DNA from: an uncultured Lachnoclostridium sp.
GTDB taxonomy: Bacteria; Bacillota; Clostridia; Lachnospirales; Lachnospiraceae
NCBI GenBank assembly: GCA_930986645.1
Contig: CAKNJS010000001.1
Span: 1-64,000, forward strand
Direction of reading: 5' to 3'
Length of the DNA: 64,000 nucleotides
The notes under the pieces are model-generated. The model saw only the letters and a list, made by a program, of their open reading frames with translations, had not been told where the DNA came from and searched no databases. The translations under genes were made by a program, and so were the position numbers. Shown here piece by piece: positions 61,675 to 64,000 of this stretch; the stretch's first letter is position 1; each line of letters starts with the position of its first letter.

Positions 61675-62920
61675 ATTACTGGAATTATATAAAAGGAAAG
61701 AACTCAGTGGAGAACAGCAGGAAATGGTGGAACAGGATATCGAGCGGCACGAGGCCATCAGCGAGTATCTGTTTGAAAAGGAAGAGGAGGATATTTTACA
61801 GGATTCCGGGAAGCTGCCGGAAGAATCTGCTGTACAGTTCACAGAGAAAGAAAAAAATGCGGCAGATGATTTCACAAAGCGTGTGAACCGTGCGGTCCGG
61901 CGTGCATTCCTGAAGATGGGAGCAGCAGTCTGCGCAGTGACATTGGTCGTTGTTCTTCTGGTCTTGTTTGTGCTCCCGCATGTGGTCTCCTCTTTTTATT
62001 ATGGTCCGGGCAGGATTGTGGGAGAAAGCAGCTATGGAGGGACAACAAATCAGATGAGCCTCGATCTGGCGGTGTATACGGAACTTGCACTGCCGGGCGC
62101 TTACAGGGATAATGTACAGGTGGAAGACAGAGGATACGGAAACTATGATATCAATATTTATCAAAGTGTGAGCAGGAGTGGTGAATTTCACCATGCGGCA
62201 GGACGAGTAGAGAAAAATAAGCTCAAGATGTATGATATTAACCTTCTTAATATGCCGTCCTCCAATATATTCGGATGGTTTCAGATGAACATGGACCGGA
62301 AAGATACCCTGACCGAACAGGTGGAAAATGGAGTGGGGAGTTTTGCCTATACACCGGAAAGTAAAGAACAGTCTGCGGAAGATCTGAAAATGCTTGATGA
62401 TAATAAATATTATCTGGCCTATGTGACGCTGGATAAGATACTGCCTTATAATGATTTCATCGAATTTGCAGAAAGCTGCTCAGAGCGGGCGATAGATATC
62501 TGGTGTGTGCCGCGGACAGCGGAAGAATCCTATATGCCGATCGGACGCCCTGCGAATCTGGGGTTTTATATCCAGCGGGGACAGTCTTCGATGCTGGAGT
62601 GGAATCAAGAGAAATATCCGGATTTGATACTCTGGTCTTTTGATGATACTTCGGAATGGGATGAAGCTGAGGAGAAGATAAAAGATGAAACATTTGCAGC
62701 GGAGCACTTTGCCGTCATGCTGGACTATATGTCCGGGCAGGACGAATTCCTCGGAATGGCAGGGCAGCAGGCGGGGGAAAAGTATGCAGAGGCTGCAGAC
62801 TATATCCGGGAAAATGGACTGCAGGTCTATGGATTCGCCTGTACAGCTGACAAAGAGACTCTGCTGGAACTGAACGCGGAAGAAGAAGTATTTGGAATTC
62901 GTACGGAAGAAGCAGAGTGA
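61661..62920 (+). CDS. Anti-sigma factor, Sigma_reg N/C type
   Basis: 419 residues. Cytoplasmic N-terminal ~80 residues (KYHELLELYKRKELSGEQQEMVEQD in part), one membrane segment (about 88-108) and a ~300-residue outer domain with GPGRIVGESSYGGTTNQ and a C-terminal part (YYLAYVTLDKILPYNDFIEF in part) typical of the sigma factor regulator C-terminal domain. It should hold the ECF sigma at the membrane until an envelope signal arrives. Confidence 0.85.
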   Translation: MKYHELLELYKRKELSGEQQEMVEQDIERHEAISEYLFEKEEEDILQDSGKLPEESAVQFTEKEKNAADDFTKRVNRAVRRAFLKMGAAVCAVTLVVVLLVLFVLPHVVSSFYYGPGRIVGESSYGGTTNQMSLDLAVYTELALPGAYRDNVQVEDRGYGNYDINIYQSVSRSGEFHHAAGRVEKNKLKMYDINLLNMPSSNIFGWFQMNMDRKDTLTEQVENGVGSFAYTPESKEQSAEDLKMLDDNKYYLAYVTLDKILPYNDFIEFAESCSERAIDIWCVPRTAEESYMPIGRPANLGFYIQRGQSSMLEWNQEKYPDLILWSFDDTSEWDEAEEKIKDETFAAEHFAVMLDYMSGQDEFLGMAGQQAGEKYAEAADYIRENGLQVYGFACTADKETLLELNAEEEVFGIRTEEAE

Positions 62921-62947
62921 TCCGTTTGAGTTTATGGATCAGAAACA

Positions 62948-62989
62948 GCAGGTTGTTCCGGCATTATGCCGGACTCCCTGCCTCTTTTT
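62948..62989 (+). terminator. Terminator after the anti-sigma gene
   Basis: GCAGG...CCGGC/GCCGG...CCTGC, then CTCTTTTTGTTTT. It overlaps the 3' end of the convergent gene. Confidence 0.75.
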
Positions 62990-64000
62990 GTTTTATCTCA
63001 AGTAATTCTCTGATCATATTCTGAACAGCTTCTGTACCTATTTCCGTATTGACGGTGAGATCATAATTCTGCGCCCGTCCCCAGATGCGGCGGGTGTAGT
63101 AGCGATAATTGTCAGAGCGCCTGCGGTCCATTCTGCGGATCTTCTGAAGTGCATCTTCCTTTGAAAGATTTTCTGTTTCCATGATACGCTTTGTACGGTA
63201 ATCTTCTGAAGCGTGCAGGTAAACTTTCAGGGTATCAGGACGGTCTCGGAGCACATAATCCGCGCAGCGCCCTACGATGACACAGTTCCCTTTCTCAGCA
63301 AGATTTTGGATGACCTTTGCCTCAGACTCGAAAATCTCATCCTGCGGGGACTCCTGTGTTTCTGAATATACATACATCTGGCTCATAAGGTCGTAGAGGA
63401 AACTGTTGGTCATGTTCTCTTCTCTGTCTTTGATAAACTGCGGATCGTAACCTGTTGAACCTGCAGCCATCTGAATGATTTCGTTATCGTAGAAATCATA
63501 TCCCAGTTTTTCGGCAAGCGCCTTCCCGATATCATGTCCGCCGCTGCCATACTGGCGCCCGATCACAATGACGGGGAGAGGATAAGTGCAAGAGTTGTCG
63601 GAGACAGAAACCGTTGCAGATTGCTGCTCTTCATGTGCATGAAAGAGCAGCGTGTTCAGAAAAGAAAGTTTTCTTCCGAACAGTCTGGCAATGAAACCGA
63701 CCAGAAGAGCTGCAATGATCGTTCCTTCTCTGACACCGTCCAGACGATGCGCGAAGATCAGTGATAGTACAGCGGCGATGACAGTCAGTGATACATCAAA
63801 TGCCACTTTTGTTGTGCCAAACTCTGTCTTCCATGTAGAGGAGACAGCCCGGACAAATGATTCACCCGGCAGCATTGCCACATTTGCCAGTACTTCTGTA
63901 TATACGCCGAAGCCGAGGATGAGACATCCGGCCAGAAGATAGATTACACTGGATATGTATGACTGCGGATTGACGAAGAAAAGCATCACCATAGTCAGGT
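62964..64000 (-). CDS. YczE/YitT-like membrane domain fused to a cytidylate kinase-like domain (5' end cut)
   Basis: At least 342 residues; the frame is open to the window edge, so the true start is probably outside. The visible N-terminal ~120 residues have three membrane segments and match the second half of YczE/YitT-type proteins (LDGVREGTIIAALLVGFIARLFGRKL). The C-terminal ~200 residues are a cytidylate kinase-like P-loop domain: VIVIGRQYGSGGHDIGKALAEKLG, DNEII, GNCVIVGRCADYVLRD, and RRSDNYRYYTRRIWG. A nucleotide kinase or sensor tied to a membrane protein is inferred; the substrate is not known. Confidence 0.82.
   Translation of the reverse strand, partial: LTMVMLFFVNPQSYISSVIYLLAGCLILGFGVYTEVLANVAMLPGESFVRAVSSTWKTEFGTTKVAFDVSLTVIAAVLSLIFAHRLDGVREGTIIAALLVGFIARLFGRKLSFLNTLLFHAHEEQQSATVSVSDNSCTYPLPVIVIGRQYGSGGHDIGKALAEKLGYDFYDNEIIQMAAGSTGYDPQFIKDREENMTNSFLYDLMSQMYVYSETQESPQDEIFESEAKVIQNLAEKGNCVIVGRCADYVLRDRPDTLKVYLHASEDYRTKRIMETENLSKEDALQKIRRMDRRRSDNYRYYTRRIWGRAQNYDLTVNTEIGTEAVQNMIRELLEIKQKEAGSPA

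Overview
The window looks like part of the chromosome of a spore-forming Firmicute of the class Clostridia, most likely family Lachnospiraceae. The reasons are moderate G+C, strong AGGAGG-type ribosome sites, a tRNA gene without an encoded CCA, and the conserved block yabO/rqcP-yabP-yabQ-divIC-spoIIE-tilS-hpt-ftsH. The genus cannot be fixed from the sequence alone.

Layout. 1-5300: end of tRNA-Cys, a DUF5058 membrane pair with an M20 peptidase, a PepSY lipoprotein and asnS. 5300-12600: an SbcCD-like pair (YhaO/YhaN type), the CCA-adding enzyme, a CotS-like spore coat protein behind a sporulation-type promoter, phosphoglucomutase and HU. 12600-19500: the sporulation/division/tRNA-modification block ending in ftsH. 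19500-33500: a GH13 enzyme, a Na/Pi transporter, L25, a phosphodiesterase, a NYN/OST-HTH protein, the nadA-nadB-nadC-niaR operon, a methyltransferase and a large secreted-type protein. 33546-34046: queT.

34063-42644 is an integrated element with an 8,463 bp period: tyrosine integrase, repressor, excisionase, replication initiator, helicase loader, a full sigma factor, a Uma2 nuclease and a ribbon-helix-helix protein. I see no capsid or conjugation genes. It is flanked by two 119 bp copies (103/119 identical) of a promoter plus structured RNA. The left copy is the 5' leader of queT. The differences between the copies include compensatory base changes in two stems, so both copies appear to be conserved as RNA. 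The element therefore seems to use a riboswitch-like leader as its attachment site and to leave an intact leader on queT. The right copy is an orphan followed by an intrinsic terminator. This is the most unusual thing in the window.

42685-46895: a DnaQ-type exonuclease, a DUF2383 protein and a coenzyme A cluster (coaBC, ECF S component, coaX). 46967-51654: a large DUF4062-STAND ATPase-TPR protein, possibly defensive, followed by a decayed gene. 51761-64000: methionine aminopeptidase with a SEC-C motif, DUF1015, an FHA protein, shikimate kinase, murA, a SAM-I riboswitch and metK, a two-component system, an ECF sigma/anti-sigma pair, and a YczE-like membrane/cytidylate kinase fusion cut by the window edge.
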